A stretch of DNA of 64,000 bases from Thiobacillus denitrificans (GCA_020723405.1 DYIY01000004.1:62001-126000), one strand, 5' to 3'. Shown: positions 1 to 8,197, numbered from the stretch's first letter. Made by a program: numbers and translations. Notes: generated by a model from the sequence alone, not told the origin.

Positions 1-273
1 CGACATCACCGGCACCCCCAGTACCGGCAGGTGGGTCTTGGCCGCCACCATGCCCGGCAGGTGGGCGGCTCCCCCGGCACCGGCAATGATGCAGCGCAGG
101 CCCCGCGACGCCCCACTGCCGGCGTAGTCGAACAGCAGATCCGGCGTGCGGTGGGCGGACACCACCCGCTTCTCGAAGGGGATGCCCAGTTGTTCCAGGA
201 GTTCGGCGGCGTGGCGCATGGTTTCCCAGTCGCTCACGCTGCCCATGATCAGGCCGACCAGGGGGGTGCTCAT
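1..273 (-). CDS. purE: N5-carboxyaminoimidazole ribonucleotide mutase (PurE), 3' end cut by window edge
   Basis: PurE converts N5-CAIR to CAIR in de novo purine synthesis in the cytoplasm. The 91 visible residues begin [19 protein letters not shown], carrying the family's GS-x-SD-x-xxM nucleotide-binding start, and continue through the [12 protein letters not shown] stretch and the [10 protein letters not shown] loop. The family is about 160 residues long, so a little over half is present and the C terminus lies left of position 1. The ATG at 271-273 is the natural family start. purK usually follows purE and would lie outside the window; that is expectation, not observation. Confidence 0.95.
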   Translation of the reverse strand, partial: MSTPLVGLIMGSVSDWETMRHAAELLEQLGIPFEKRVVSAHRTPDLLFDYAGSGASRGLRCIIAGAGGAAHLPGMVAAKTHLPVLGVPVMS

Positions 274-324
274 GATGTGCGCGATAAAAGACGAAGGCCC
301 GCATGATACGGGCCCCCGGTGTGC

Positions 325-356
325 AAAAAAAGGACGCCGGCCCGAAGCCGGCGTCC
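325..356 (-). terminator. Rho-independent terminator of the PEP-CTERM gene
   Basis: A perfect 10-bp stem, GGACGCCGGC against GCCGGCGTCC with a 5-nt loop, is followed on the minus strand by a seven-T run (the plus-strand A run at 325-331). It lies about 20 nt past the stop codon of the PEP-CTERM gene and separates that gene from purE. Confidence 0.9.
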
Positions 357-376
357 TTCAGAGCAGATCGAACCGA

Positions 377-943
377 TCAGGCGATGCGTTCGCCGGCCTT
401 GCGCCGACGCAGTTGCAGACCCACCAGGCCCAGGCCCATGGCCATCATGGCCCAGGTCTCGGCTTCCGGCACGGGGGCGGCGGAGGCGGAGTAGGAGAAG
501 ATGCCACCCTTGGTGCCCACGGCGTCGCCGCTGATGCGGAAGTAGTAGGAGCCGGCGCCCACGACGGCATCGCCGAACACGTTGTCGCCGGTACCGAAGT
601 TGATCAGTTCGGCGTCGCCGGCATCGGCCACGCCGACCATGCCGCCGTCGGAGAACAGGGACACGCTCAAGCCGTTGATGTTGTAGCTGGAACCTGCGGA
701 AGGCAGATCCGCCACGACACCCACGCCGTAATAGGTGATGCCGGACTGGAAGAAGAAGTCCTGGATGAAGGAACCCGGAATGACGGCTTGCAGGCCGGCG
801 GCGTAGAACTCCATGTCGCCGGTGGTCAGAGCGCCGGTGATGTCACCCACGTTGGTGAAACCGTAAGAGGCAGCAGAGCTCTGCACGGATACGGTGGTGG
901 CGCCGATACAAGCCAGGGCGCAAAGCATATGTTTCAGCTTCAT
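377..943 (-). CDS. PEP-CTERM sorting-domain exported protein
   Basis: This is a 188-residue secreted protein of unknown function. Residues 1 to about 25 form a signal peptide (MKLKHMLCALACIGATTVSV, ending near SSAA). The C terminus has the PEP-CTERM layout: a VPEAETWA sorting motif, a hydrophobic helix (MMAMGLGLVGLQL) and an RRRK basic tail, recognised by an EpsH/XrtA-type exosortase. The middle is rich in Gly, Ser, Phe and Tyr and looks like a short beta-rich matrix protein. An AGGAGG ribosome-binding site precedes the ATG at 943. It is a single-gene unit with its own terminator and an RpoN-type promoter 56 nt upstream. PEP-CTERM proteins are associated with exopolysaccharide and floc formation; no exosortase is in the window. 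Confidence 0.93.
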   Translation of the reverse strand: MKLKHMLCALACIGATTVSVQSSAASYGFTNVGDITGALTTGDMEFYAAGLQAVIPGSFIQDFFFQSGITYYGVGVVADLPSAGSSYNINGLSVSLFSDGGMVGVADAGDAELINFGTGDNVFGDAVVGAGSYYFRISGDAVGTKGGIFSYSASAAPVPEAETWAMMAMGLGLVGLQLRRRKAGERIA

Positions 944-998
944 TGGAATGAACCTCCTGAACGATTGGTAAAAACACGGTAAAGCCGAGTCATAAAAA

Positions 999-1013
999 GC
1001 ATGAATCGTGCCA
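999..1013 (-). promoter_or_regulatory. Sigma-54 (RpoN) -24/-12 promoter of the PEP-CTERM gene
   Basis: The minus strand reads TGGCACGATTCATGC, which is GG-N10-GC with a perfect TGGCACG -24 element and ATGC against the consensus TTGC. Transcription would start near 987, giving a leader of about 45 nt before the ATG at 943. RpoN control of PEP-CTERM genes, through PrsK/PrsR-type systems, is known in floc-forming betaproteobacteria. Confidence 0.75.
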
Positions 1014-1094
1014 TGCCAATAAGTGATTGTTTTGGGGTCAAGCGCCTCCTGGGTGTCACAAATATGTAAATATTTTCGACACCCGCCGGGGCGT

Positions 1095-2480
1095 TCACAA
1101 AGCCTCGAACAGGGTCCCCCACGGCAAGTCCGGGCGCTGGCTCCTGAGCCAGGCCGTGGTCACTTCAGCCAGGCGGATCAAGGCATTACGATCATCGGCC
1201 TCAAAACGGAAGGAGAGGGAAGGCGTCGTGTTGGAGGCTCGCACCAGGCCAAAACCCTCGGGATATTCCACCCGCAAACCATCGATGTGCCAAACCCGCG
1301 TGGCGCCCTCGAAACGGGCATGACGCCCCATGGCGGTGAGCAGGGCGTGGGCCTCTCCCGGTGCCAGATCGATGCGCAACTCGGGCGTGGACAGGCTGTC
1401 CGGCAAAGTGGCGAACAGGGTTTGGGGGTCCTCGGCCCGGGACAGGATTTCCAACAGCCTGGCCCCGGCATACAAGCCATCGTCGAAGCCATACCAGCGA
1501 TCCTTGAAGAAAATGTGTCCGCTCAACTCCCCGGCCAGGAGGGCGCCACTGTCCCGCATCTTGGCCTTGATCACTGAATGGCCGGTCTTCCAGAGCAGAG
1601 GCCGACCCCCCAGCTCCTCCACCCAGCCATCCAGGTTGCGGGTGGATTTCACGTCATAGATGACCGTGGCACCCGGATGCCGGGACAACACGTCCCGGGC
1701 GAACAACATGAGCAATCGGTCCGGAAAGATGATGTGCCCGGTGCCATCCACCACGCCCAGGCGGTCGCCATCGCCATCGAAGGCCAGACCGATTTCACCG
1801 CCCCCCGCCAGGACCCGGCCGCACAACTGGGCCAGGTTTGCAGGGACGGACGGATCCGGGTGATGGCCGGGGAAACGGCCGTCCACCTGGCAATGGAGGG
1901 GCTCGACCGCGCAGCCCAGGGCTTGGAACAGGTCCGGCCCATAGGCCCCCGCCACCCCGTTGCCGGCATCCAGCACCACCCTCATGGGCCTGGCCAGGGT
2001 CACGTCCCGGACGATCCTGGCCAGATAGCCGGCAAAGACGTCCCGGTTTTCATAACCACCGCAGCCAGTCGTGAAATGTGCGCTGCGCACCCGTTCCCCC
2101 AGGGCTTGGATGGATGCTCCGGCCAGGGCTTCGTTGCCCATGACGATCTTCAACCCGTTGTATTCGGGCGGGTTGTGGGACCCCGTCAACATGACCGCGC
2201 AGGCGGTTTCCAGGTGGTGGGCCGCGAAATAGGCCATCGGCGTGGTGACCCTGCCGATGTCGATCACCCCCATGCCAGCGGCGCGCAATCCCTCGATCAG
2301 ATGGGGAACCAGCAACGGACTGGACAAGCGCCCATCCCGGCCCACGACGATCCGGTCATGGCCCCGGCAACGGGCCTCACTGCCGATGGCCCGCCCAAGC
2401 AGCAGGACGGCGTCGTCATCCAGATCCCGCCCGACCACGCCGCGAACGTCATAGGCCTTGAATATTTCCGGGGAGAGCAC
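1095..2480 (-). CDS. Bifunctional phosphomannomutase/phosphoglucomutase (AlgC/ManB family)
   Basis: This enzyme interconverts hexose 6-phosphates and 1-phosphates and supplies mannose-1-P or glucose-1-P for GDP-mannose, LPS and exopolysaccharide. The protein is 461 residues, close to the 463 of Pseudomonas AlgC. The phosphoserine loop TGSHNP places the active serine at 101; the metal loop DGDGDR is at 235-240; the sugar-specificity loop GELSGHIFF lies in domain 3; the phosphate loop RASNTTPSLSFRF is near the C terminus. I chose the GTG at 2480 because it gives the family start (SPEIFKAYDVRGVVG) and has GGAG upstream; the frame stays open to 2693 but that stretch has no homology-like features. 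A tandem terminator and a sigma-54 site lie just upstream. Confidence 0.92.
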   Translation of the reverse strand: MLSPEIFKAYDVRGVVGRDLDDDAVLLLGRAIGSEARCRGHDRIVVGRDGRLSSPLLVPHLIEGLRAAGMGVIDIGRVTTPMAYFAAHHLETACAVMLTGSHNPPEYNGLKIVMGNEALAGASIQALGERVRSAHFTTGCGGYENRDVFAGYLARIVRDVTLARPMRVVLDAGNGVAGAYGPDLFQALGCAVEPLHCQVDGRFPGHHPDPSVPANLAQLCGRVLAGGGEIGLAFDGDGDRLGVVDGTGHIIFPDRLLMLFARDVLSRHPGATVIYDVKSTRNLDGWVEELGGRPLLWKTGHSVIKAKMRDSGALLAGELSGHIFFKDRWYGFDDGLYAGARLLEILSRAEDPQTLFATLPDSLSTPELRIDLAPGEAHALLTAMGRHARFEGATRVWHIDGLRVEYPEGFGLVRASNTTPSLSFRFEADDRNALIRLAEVTTAWLRSQRPDLPWGTLFEAL

Positions 2481-2568
2481 GGCCCACCACTCCGATCCAT
2501 GGGAACCCGGGCAGGTTAACCCAAAAATGGCCATGGGCCTGTCGGGCTGTCGCCCCCATGGGTGGGGC

Positions 2569-2600
2569 AAAAAAAAAGCGGCATCGGAATCCGATGCCGC
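2569..2600 (-). terminator. Strong Rho-independent terminator (second of a tandem pair)
   Basis: A perfect 10-bp stem, GCGGCATCGG with CCGATGCCGC and a 3-nt loop, is followed on the minus strand by nine T (plus-strand A run 2569-2577). No minus-strand protein gene precedes it, which suggests a non-coding transcript or leader attenuation. Confidence 0.85.
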
Positions 2601-2603
2601 TTG

Positions 2604-2624
2604 AAAAACCGCCATTGCGGCGGT
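2604..2624 (-). terminator. Rho-independent terminator (first of a tandem pair)
   Basis: The minus strand reads ACCGCC, a 5-nt loop, GGCGGT, then a run of T. It sits directly before the stronger hairpin at 2569-2600. Confidence 0.65.
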
Positions 2625-2670
2625 CAGGGAGGTTGGGGTGGGAGGACTGGCCTCGACCTGACTGATATGA

Positions 2671-2686
2671 AGCAAACCGCATGCCA
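2671..2686 (-). promoter_or_regulatory. Sigma-54 (RpoN) -24/-12 promoter upstream of the tandem terminators
   Basis: The minus strand reads TGGCATGCGGTTTGCTT, which is GG-N10-GC with TGGCATG for TGGCACG and a perfect TTGCTT. It points towards the tandem terminators and the mutase gene. The rest of the gap between the mutase GTG and hemN (2481-2960) holds these elements, an AT-rich patch near 2740-2800, and nothing else recognised. Confidence 0.7.
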
Positions 2687-2960
2687 CAAACAAAATCCTT
2701 GCAATCCAAGGACTGGCGCGGGCTCAATCAATCCATATGACTAAAGATATACCAGCTTTGCCGAAATTTCATCTTTTTTTGATGACTTCCAAGCGATCCA
2801 TTCAAGTCCCCTACGGAAGCTGTGGTGGCCAAGCCACAGCCCCCAGGCAAGGGAATTCTCCCCCAGGGCACCTGTCCCATCCTTGATCCCGGTCAGTCAG
2901 CCGCCTTGCCCGGCTTTTCCGCCCCCCCCTACAATGGGCAATCGTCCCGCGAGTCACACC

Positions 2961-4331
2961 ATGTCCCAGTTCACCACCCTCCTGGAGAAGTACAGCAAGC
3001 CAGGCCCCCGCTATACCTCCTACCCCACTGCGCCCTATTTCCATACCGGTTTCAGCGAGGCCGACTGGCGCCAGGAACTTCAGACATCCCAGCGTCCGGA
3101 ACGGGGTCTGTCCCTGTACGTGCACATCCCCTTCTGCGACACCCTGTGCTACTACTGCGGCTGCAACATGGTGGCCACCGGCGAGTACGACAAGGCCACC
3201 CGCTACCTGGGTTTCCTGGAACAGGAAATGGATCGGGTGGCGGCCCTCACCGACCCGCGCCGACAGGTCCGCCAACTGCACTGGGGGGGCGGTACCCCCA
3301 CTTATCTGAAGCCCGAGGACATCCGCCGCCTGATGGCCATGATCCGGGCCCGCTTCCAGATCGCCCCGGACGCCGAGATGGGCTGCGAGGCCGACCCCCG
3401 GGAACTGACCCGGGAGCATCTGGCGGCCCTGCGGGAAGCGGGCTTCAACCGCCTGTCACTGGGGGTCCAGGATCTGGACGATACGGTGCAGAAGGCGGTC
3501 AACCGGGTGCAACCGGAGGCCATGATCGCCCAGGTCTATGGCTGGGCCCGGGAACTGGGCTTCGCCAGCATCAACATGGATCTCATCGTCGGCCTGCCCC
3601 ACCAGAACGTGTCCAGCTTCGCCCACACCCTGGACCGGACCCTGGAATGGGGGCCCGACCGTTTCGCCATCTTCGCCTACGCCCACGTGCCCTGGATGAA
3701 GAAGCACCAGAAACTCATCCAGGAAAGCGACCTGCCCGCCTTCGCCACCCGCCTGGATTTGCAGCAGCTCATCCATGAGCGCCTGGCCGCTGCCGGTTAC
3801 CTGAACATCGGCATGGACCACTACGCCAAACCCGATGACGAGCTGGTGAAGGCCCAGCGCAACAAAACCCTGTGGCGCAACTTCCAGGGCTACACCACCC
3901 ACAAGGAATGCGACATCTATGCCTTCGGCGCCTCCAGCATCAGCCAGACGCCGGACGTGTACATGCAGAACGAGAAGAACCTGAAGCGCTACCAGGAACT
4001 GGTGGAGAGTGGCCATCTGCCGGTGGAACGGGGCCTGCGGGTGACCCGGGACGACCAGATACGCCGGGAGGCCATCACCCGGGTGATGTGCGATCTGGAA
4101 CTGGATTTCAGCGCCTTTGGCCGTGAATTCGGCATCGATTTCCCGTCCTATTTCGCCGATGCCCTGACCCAACTCCCCCCTCTGGCCGGGGATGGCCTGA
4201 TCCTGCTGGAACCGGGTCGCGTCCAGATCACGGATCTGGGCCGCCTGTTCCTGCGCAACATCGCCATGGGGTTCGACAGTTATCTCAAGCAGGGCAACGG
4301 CGACCAGCCCCGCTATTCGCGCACTGCGTAA
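2961..4331 (+). CDS. hemN: Oxygen-independent coproporphyrinogen III oxidase (radical SAM)
   Basis: HemN decarboxylates two propionates of coproporphyrinogen III to give protoporphyrinogen IX without oxygen, in haem synthesis. It releases 5'-deoxyadenosine and methionine from SAM. The protein has 456 residues, like E. coli HemN (457). The radical-SAM cluster motif CDTLCYYCGC (C59, C63, C66, with the conserved C68) is intact, and the GGGTPT motif follows. The N-terminal GPRYTSYPTAPYF stretch, typical of true HemN rather than HemW, supports the function. I chose ATG 2961 to match the family N terminus; the frame is open from 2883. The gene stands alone and ends in a terminator shared with the converging gene. 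Confidence 0.96.
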   Translation: MSQFTTLLEKYSKPGPRYTSYPTAPYFHTGFSEADWRQELQTSQRPERGLSLYVHIPFCDTLCYYCGCNMVATGEYDKATRYLGFLEQEMDRVAALTDPRRQVRQLHWGGGTPTYLKPEDIRRLMAMIRARFQIAPDAEMGCEADPRELTREHLAALREAGFNRLSLGVQDLDDTVQKAVNRVQPEAMIAQVYGWARELGFASINMDLIVGLPHQNVSSFAHTLDRTLEWGPDRFAIFAYAHVPWMKKHQKLIQESDLPAFATRLDLQQLIHERLAAAGYLNIGMDHYAKPDDELVKAQRNKTLWRNFQGYTTHKECDIYAFGASSISQTPDVYMQNEKNLKRYQELVESGHLPVERGLRVTRDDQIRREAITRVMCDLELDFSAFGREFGIDFPSYFADALTQLPPLAGDGLILLEPGRVQITDLGRLFLRNIAMGFDSYLKQGNGDQPRYSRTA

Positions 4332-4335
4332 ACGA

Positions 4336-4360
4336 AAAGCGCCGGACGATCCGGCGCTTT
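4336..4360. terminator. Bidirectional Rho-independent terminator
   Basis: AAAGCGCCGGA and TCCGGCGCTTT form an 11-bp stem around a 3-nt loop, with A/T runs on both sides. It lies between the converging hemN and DUF302 genes and can serve both. Confidence 0.85.
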
Positions 4361-4378
4361 CAGCAGGGGGGGCGGTGG

Positions 4379-4921
4379 TTATTCGAGAATGTCCTTGTAG
4401 AGGGCATCCTCTTCCGCCGCGACTTCCGCCAGGGCCTTGGCCAGGTCGCCCTGCATGGCCTTGGACATGTTGCCCAGGTTCATGCGCATGACGTAGATCT
4501 TCCCGTCCCGGCCGTCGAACACCGTGGCCCGGCAGGGCAGCGGCGGGGCCTTGCCGGCCCCGGCCTTGGCCACCTTCTCGTTGGCGCCGGCCGGGCACAG
4601 GCTGATGACCTTCATGCGCTTGGCGTCCTTGGCGCCGGCCTCGCCCATGGCCTTCTGCATATCCTGGGTGTCACCCAGTTTCCAGCCCCGCTTCTGGGCC
4701 GTGGTGCGGATGGCGGTGACCGTCTCCTCGAAGCCCAGGCGGGACTTCCGCAGGTCGAACATGACCGACATCATCTGCATCTGGCGGGCCATGGCCTCCT
4801 GCATCTGGCGCATCTGCTCGGCGCTGGGCGGGGCCGCCGGACCCGTTGGAGCAGCCGGGGACTGGGCCTGGGCAGTCAGGCTCAGGGTAAGCATCAGGGC
4901 GGGCAACCAGAGAATGCGCAT
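4379..4921 (-). CDS. Exported DUF302-like protein
   Basis: This is a 180-residue protein with a clear signal peptide (MRILWLPALMLTLSLTAQAQ). A Pro/Ala/Met-rich linker (about residues 22-52) leads into a DUF302-type domain: FEETVTAIRTTAQKRGWKLG, then a CP and CRA cysteine pair around 115-140, and a final YVMRMNLGNMSKAM stretch. DUF302 domains occur in periplasmic proteins of unclear role, sometimes beside redox or sulfur genes. GAGGAA precedes the ATG. It follows the zinc-finger gene by 11 nt and ilvE, so the three are probably co-transcribed. The biochemical role is unknown. Confidence 0.8.
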   Translation of the reverse strand: MRILWLPALMLTLSLTAQAQSPAAPTGPAAPPSAEQMRQMQEAMARQMQMMSVMFDLRKSRLGFEETVTAIRTTAQKRGWKLGDTQDMQKAMGEAGAKDAKRMKVISLCPAGANEKVAKAGAGKAPPLPCRATVFDGRDGKIYVMRMNLGNMSKAMQGDLAKALAEVAAEEDALYKDILE

Positions 4922-4932
4922 GTCGTTCTTCC

Positions 4933-5127
4933 TCAATGGCCGTGCCGGGCGTCGGCGGGGCCGGTGTACTTGTACAGGGTGCCGCAATAGGGGCAAAGCG
5001 CCTGTCCCTTTTGCGCCACGTCCAGGAACACCCGGGGGTGGGAACACCAGGCCTGTTCCCCGGGCCGGGGGCAATGCAGGGGCAGGTCGGCGGGCCCCAC
5101 TTCAACGATGCGCGCAGGTGTGCTCAT
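4933..5127 (-). CDS. Small CHCC zinc-finger domain protein
   Basis: The 64-residue protein has the zf-CHCC layout: a first Cys in LHCPRPGEQAWC, then SHPRVFLD, then CPYCGTLYKY. In this family, related to the mitochondrial complex I subunit NDUFS6, Cys and His residues bind one zinc ion. Bacterial members are found widely in proteobacteria, often next to ilvE as here. I chose the ATG at 5127; it is preceded by an 8-nt gap from the ilvE stop at 5136, so translation is probably coupled. The cellular role is not established. Confidence 0.88.
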   Translation of the reverse strand: MSTPARIVEVGPADLPLHCPRPGEQAWCSHPRVFLDVAQKGQALCPYCGTLYKYTGPADARHGH

Positions 5128-5135
5128 GACGGGCC

Positions 5136-6056
5136 TCAGAGGTGGGCCAGCCAACCGGCATGGGCTTCGGAGCGGCCCTGCACGCAATCGAAATAGAGGG
5201 CTTGCAGGCGCGCGGTGACGGGGCCCCGGGTGCCTTCGCCGATGGCCCGGTTGTCCAGTTCCCGGATGGGGGTCACCTCGGCGGCGGTGCCGGTGAAGAA
5301 GGCCTCGTCGGCGGTGTACACCTCATCCCGGGTGATGCGCTTCTCGATCACGGGGATGCCCAGTTCGCCGGCCAGTTGCACGATGGTGTCCCGGGTGATG
5401 CCCTCCAGGGCGGAAGTCAGATCCGGGGTGTAGAGCTTGCCCTTGCGCACGATGAACACGTTCTCTCCGGAGCCTTCGGCCACGAAGCCGTCCACGTCCA
5501 GGAGCAGGGCCTCCTGGTAACCATCCATCTCCGCCTCCCGGTGGGCCAGGATGGAGTTCATGTAGTTGCCGTTGGCCTTGGCCTTGCACATGGTGATGTT
5601 GACGTGATGGCGGGAGAACGACGAGGTCTTGACCCGGATGCCCTGCTCCAGGGCTTCCTTGCCCAGGTAGGCCCCCCAGGGCCAGGCGGCGACGATGACG
5701 TGGGTGGACAGGGTCTTGGCCGAGATGCCCATGGCTTCGGCGCCATAGAAGGCCATGGGGCGCAGGTAACCGGATTTCAGGCCGTTCTCCCGCACCACCG
5801 CCTTCTGGGCTTCATTCAGGGTGGCCTTGTCCCAGGGCATTTTCATGCCCAGGATGTGGGCGGAACGGAACAGCCGGTCGGTGTGGTCCTGGAGGCGGAA
5901 GATGGCGGGACCCTTGGGGGTTTCATAGGCCCGCACCCCCTCGAACACCCCCATGCCGTAGTGCAGGGTATGGGTAAGGACGTGGGTGGTGGCCTCCCGC
6001 CAGGGAACCATTTTGCCGTCGTACCAGATAAGACCGTCGCGGTCGGCCATGGACAT
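5136..6056 (-). CDS. ilvE: Branched-chain amino acid aminotransferase
   Basis: This PLP enzyme performs the last step of valine, leucine and isoleucine synthesis, using glutamate as amino donor. The 306-residue protein has the fold-type IV features: the GVFEGVRAY start region, the PLP lysine in KAKANGNYMNS (K160 in this numbering, matching E. coli K160), and the EGSGENVFIV and LEGITRDTI motifs. The start at ATG 6056 (MSMADRDGLIWYDG) has GGAG upstream. It is first in a minus-strand operon with the zinc-finger and DUF302 genes. Confidence 0.96.
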   Translation of the reverse strand: MSMADRDGLIWYDGKMVPWREATTHVLTHTLHYGMGVFEGVRAYETPKGPAIFRLQDHTDRLFRSAHILGMKMPWDKATLNEAQKAVVRENGLKSGYLRPMAFYGAEAMGISAKTLSTHVIVAAWPWGAYLGKEALEQGIRVKTSSFSRHHVNITMCKAKANGNYMNSILAHREAEMDGYQEALLLDVDGFVAEGSGENVFIVRKGKLYTPDLTSALEGITRDTIVQLAGELGIPVIEKRITRDEVYTADEAFFTGTAAEVTPIRELDNRAIGEGTRGPVTARLQALYFDCVQGRSEAHAGWLAHL

Positions 6057-6151
6057 GATGGAAACTCCGGGTTTTGCAAAAGGAAACATTTTAGCCCAGC
6101 GCCCGCCCCGGCCGGAACGGCCTGGGCCAGAACCGCCAGGAAGTACACCCC

Positions 6152-7048
6152 ATGTTGCGCGTGATCCCCGCCCTGTTTGTTTCCCTCATCCTGGATGCCG
6201 CCGCCCCTGTCCGGGCGGATGACTGCCGGGCGGCCCTGGACCGATTCGATTATCCGGCTGCCAGGCACATCGCGGAAAGCCGCCTGCACCAGGACCCTGG
6301 CCTGGCCGCTGCCTGGATCTGCCTGGCCAGGAGCCAGTACGAGACGGGCCGCTTCCGTGCCGCCCTCGACAGCCTGGAGCGCACCCGCGGACTGGCCATG
6401 ACGGGCCCGGACCAGACCCTGGCCCACAACTGGTTCGGCGTCACCCTGCGCCGGCTGGACCGCCGGCCGGAGGCCTGGCGGCACATCGAGGCCGCCCTGG
6501 CGGGGGCCCGGGGGGCCGGCGACCGGGGAGGTCTGGCCACCGCCCTGCACAACCAGGCCGGTCTGCTCAATGACGGAGGCCGGGCGGAAGGCGCCCTGGC
6601 GGCCTACCGGGAATCCCTGGGCATCAATCCTGACCTGGCCGAGCAGTCCGCATCCCTGAACAACATGGGGCTCATCGAACTGGAACGGGGCAATCCCGGG
6701 CTGGCGGAACGGCACATCCAGGCCGCCATCGATCTGAACCGCCGGCACGGCCATTTCCACCATCTGGGCAAGCATCTGATGAACCTGGGCAATCTGCGCC
6801 GGGTCCAGGGACGCCACGCCGAAGCCGAGGGGCTGCTGGCCGAAGGCAGCGCCCTGGTGACAAAGGCCGACGATCGTTTCTGGATGGGCGTGGGCCTGCA
6901 ACTGACGGCCTGGCTGGCGCGTGACCGGGGACACGGGGAGACGGCCCGCCGTTTACTCGATCAGGCCGCCCGGGAATATGAGGCGGCGGGCAGCCCCCTG
7001 GAGGCGGGCGCCGCGCGGGCCGAACTGGCCGGTCTGGCGCCCGGCTGA
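6152..7048 (+). CDS. Exported tetratricopeptide-repeat protein
   Basis: The 298-residue protein starts with a signal peptide (MLRVIPALFVSLILDAAAP, cleaved near VRA-DD) and then consists of helical TPR-type repeats from about residue 30 to the end. Typical repeat cores are AAWICLARSQYETGRFRAAL, LHNQAGLLNDGGRAEGALAA and LNNMGLIELERGNPGLAERH. Such proteins are periplasmic scaffolds; no partner can be named. It stands alone, divergent from ilvE and converging on the hydrolase-like gene. No catalytic motif is seen. Confidence 0.85.
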   Translation: MLRVIPALFVSLILDAAAPVRADDCRAALDRFDYPAARHIAESRLHQDPGLAAAWICLARSQYETGRFRAALDSLERTRGLAMTGPDQTLAHNWFGVTLRRLDRRPEAWRHIEAALAGARGAGDRGGLATALHNQAGLLNDGGRAEGALAAYRESLGINPDLAEQSASLNNMGLIELERGNPGLAERHIQAAIDLNRRHGHFHHLGKHLMNLGNLRRVQGRHAEAEGLLAEGSALVTKADDRFWMGVGLQLTAWLARDRGHGETARRLLDQAAREYEAAGSPLEAGAARAELAGLAPG

Positions 7049-7085
7049 ACACCGCAGGCACCGGGCGCCGGCGGGCCCACGCCGC

Positions 7086-8114
7086 TCAGCGCAACCGGCA
7101 TTGGTCCAGGATACGGTCGCGCAGGACGTTGGCTCCGGAGGTGACGGAATGCACGTTGTGGGGTGCGTCCAGCACGGTTTCGCTGCTGACGAGGGCGTTG
7201 CCGGCATCGCTCAACTGTTGGGCGTAGAACCCGCCCTGCCCCACGGCGCTGGTGGCATCCTCCCCGCCGAACACGAAGTGCACGGGCAGGCCGGGAAACA
7301 GGTAATCCCCCCCCACGCCGGCCGAGGCGGCGGTGTAGAGGGGCCGGTAGTATTCGTCCTTGACCACGCACGGGCCCTGCCGCTCCACACCGAACATCTG
7401 GTCGATGGTATTGGCCGTCCCCTGGGAAAACCACATCGCTTCATACCCCGGTGTCTGGTAGCAGCCGATGCCGATTTCCGCCACGGGCGGTCCGCTCACC
7501 GGCATGACGAAGTCGAAATCCCCGTCCAGTCCGTAATGGCTCAAGGCCAGGGCCAGTTGGGTGGCCCCGCCGCTGGTGCCGGTGGCGCAATAGGCCCGGG
7601 CCGGATCCCAGGCGACGAACAGATCGCGCACGTAACGGGCCACGCTGGCCGGGCGGCAGGCGGTCTGGGGATAGCCGGCGAAGCTGCCATCCAGGGAGGC
7701 GCGGGAATCGGCCCACCAGGGTTTCTTCCAGGCCAGTTCCACGGTGATGTAGCCCCCCTGGATCATGCCTGCCATGGCGTTGTAGGCCGCATTGGTCTTG
7801 CTGCCCCAGAAGGTGTTGCCCGAGCCGCCTTCGGTCAGCAACACCACGCCCAGGACCGGCACTTTCCAATCGGGATAGTTGATGCGCAGGCTGGCCCGCA
7901 TGTCGTCCAGGTCGGGACACTGCACCTCCAGCAACCAGCAGTCGTCGCCCCGGCGCAAACAGGTACCGTCGATGCCGACGAAACTGACGGTTCCCAACGC
8001 CCGATCCGCTGCCAGGGCCGGGCCCCCCATCAGGCAGGCCAGAGCGGCCAACAGCGGACACACCAGCCCGGGGCCAGGCCGGCGCAAGGGCCGGGAACAC
8101 GTCGTTCCGCTCAC
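7086..8114 (-). CDS. Exported alpha/beta-hydrolase-fold protein
   Basis: The 342-residue protein has a signal peptide (LVCPLLAALACLMGGPALAA) after a basic N terminus. It carries a nucleophile elbow GTSGGATQ (GxSxG), a later FGGEDATS that could supply the acid, and PHNVHS that could supply the histidine, so an intact Ser-Asp-His triad is plausible. Six or more cysteines suggest periplasmic disulfides. An esterase or lipase role is inferred from these motifs; the substrate is unknown. The start is GTG 8114 with AAGAGG before it. It is downstream of the two HAF-repeat genes with an 83-nt gap. Confidence 0.72.
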   Translation of the reverse strand: MSGTTCSRPLRRPGPGLVCPLLAALACLMGGPALAADRALGTVSFVGIDGTCLRRGDDCWLLEVQCPDLDDMRASLRINYPDWKVPVLGVVLLTEGGSGNTFWGSKTNAAYNAMAGMIQGGYITVELAWKKPWWADSRASLDGSFAGYPQTACRPASVARYVRDLFVAWDPARAYCATGTSGGATQLALALSHYGLDGDFDFVMPVSGPPVAEIGIGCYQTPGYEAMWFSQGTANTIDQMFGVERQGPCVVKDEYYRPLYTAASAGVGGDYLFPGLPVHFVFGGEDATSAVGQGGFYAQQLSDAGNALVSSETVLDAPHNVHSVTSGANVLRDRILDQCRLR

Positions 8115-8197
8115 GGTTTGCCTCTTGATGTTGTGGGGTTGTTGACCTGCTTCTTACCGTCCAGCGTGACAGGATGGCTGAGAGTCTCCCCGGTGGA

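Larger units (their letters stand above)
2569..2661 (-). ncRNA. Candidate sigma-54-dependent small RNA (about 90 nt) with C-rich anti-SD loop
   Basis: A good RpoN promoter at 2671-2686 would start a minus-strand transcript near 2661, and two Rho-independent terminators at 2604-2624 and 2569-2600 would end it after 60 to 95 nt. Between them, UCAGG and CCUGA can pair and present a pyrimidine-rich loop containing two CCUCC motifs (minus 2645-2641 and 2632-2628), complementary to Shine-Dalgarno sequences. No convincing coding sequence lies in this stretch. The alternative is an attenuated 5' leader of the mutase gene, whose GTG is 88 nt beyond the last terminator. The function is inferred from layout only. 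Confidence 0.5.

Noticed and set aside
2481-2693. N-terminal extension of the mutase to 532 residues
   Set aside because: It runs over two terminators and lacks family similarity; the GTG at 2480 gives the family start and length.
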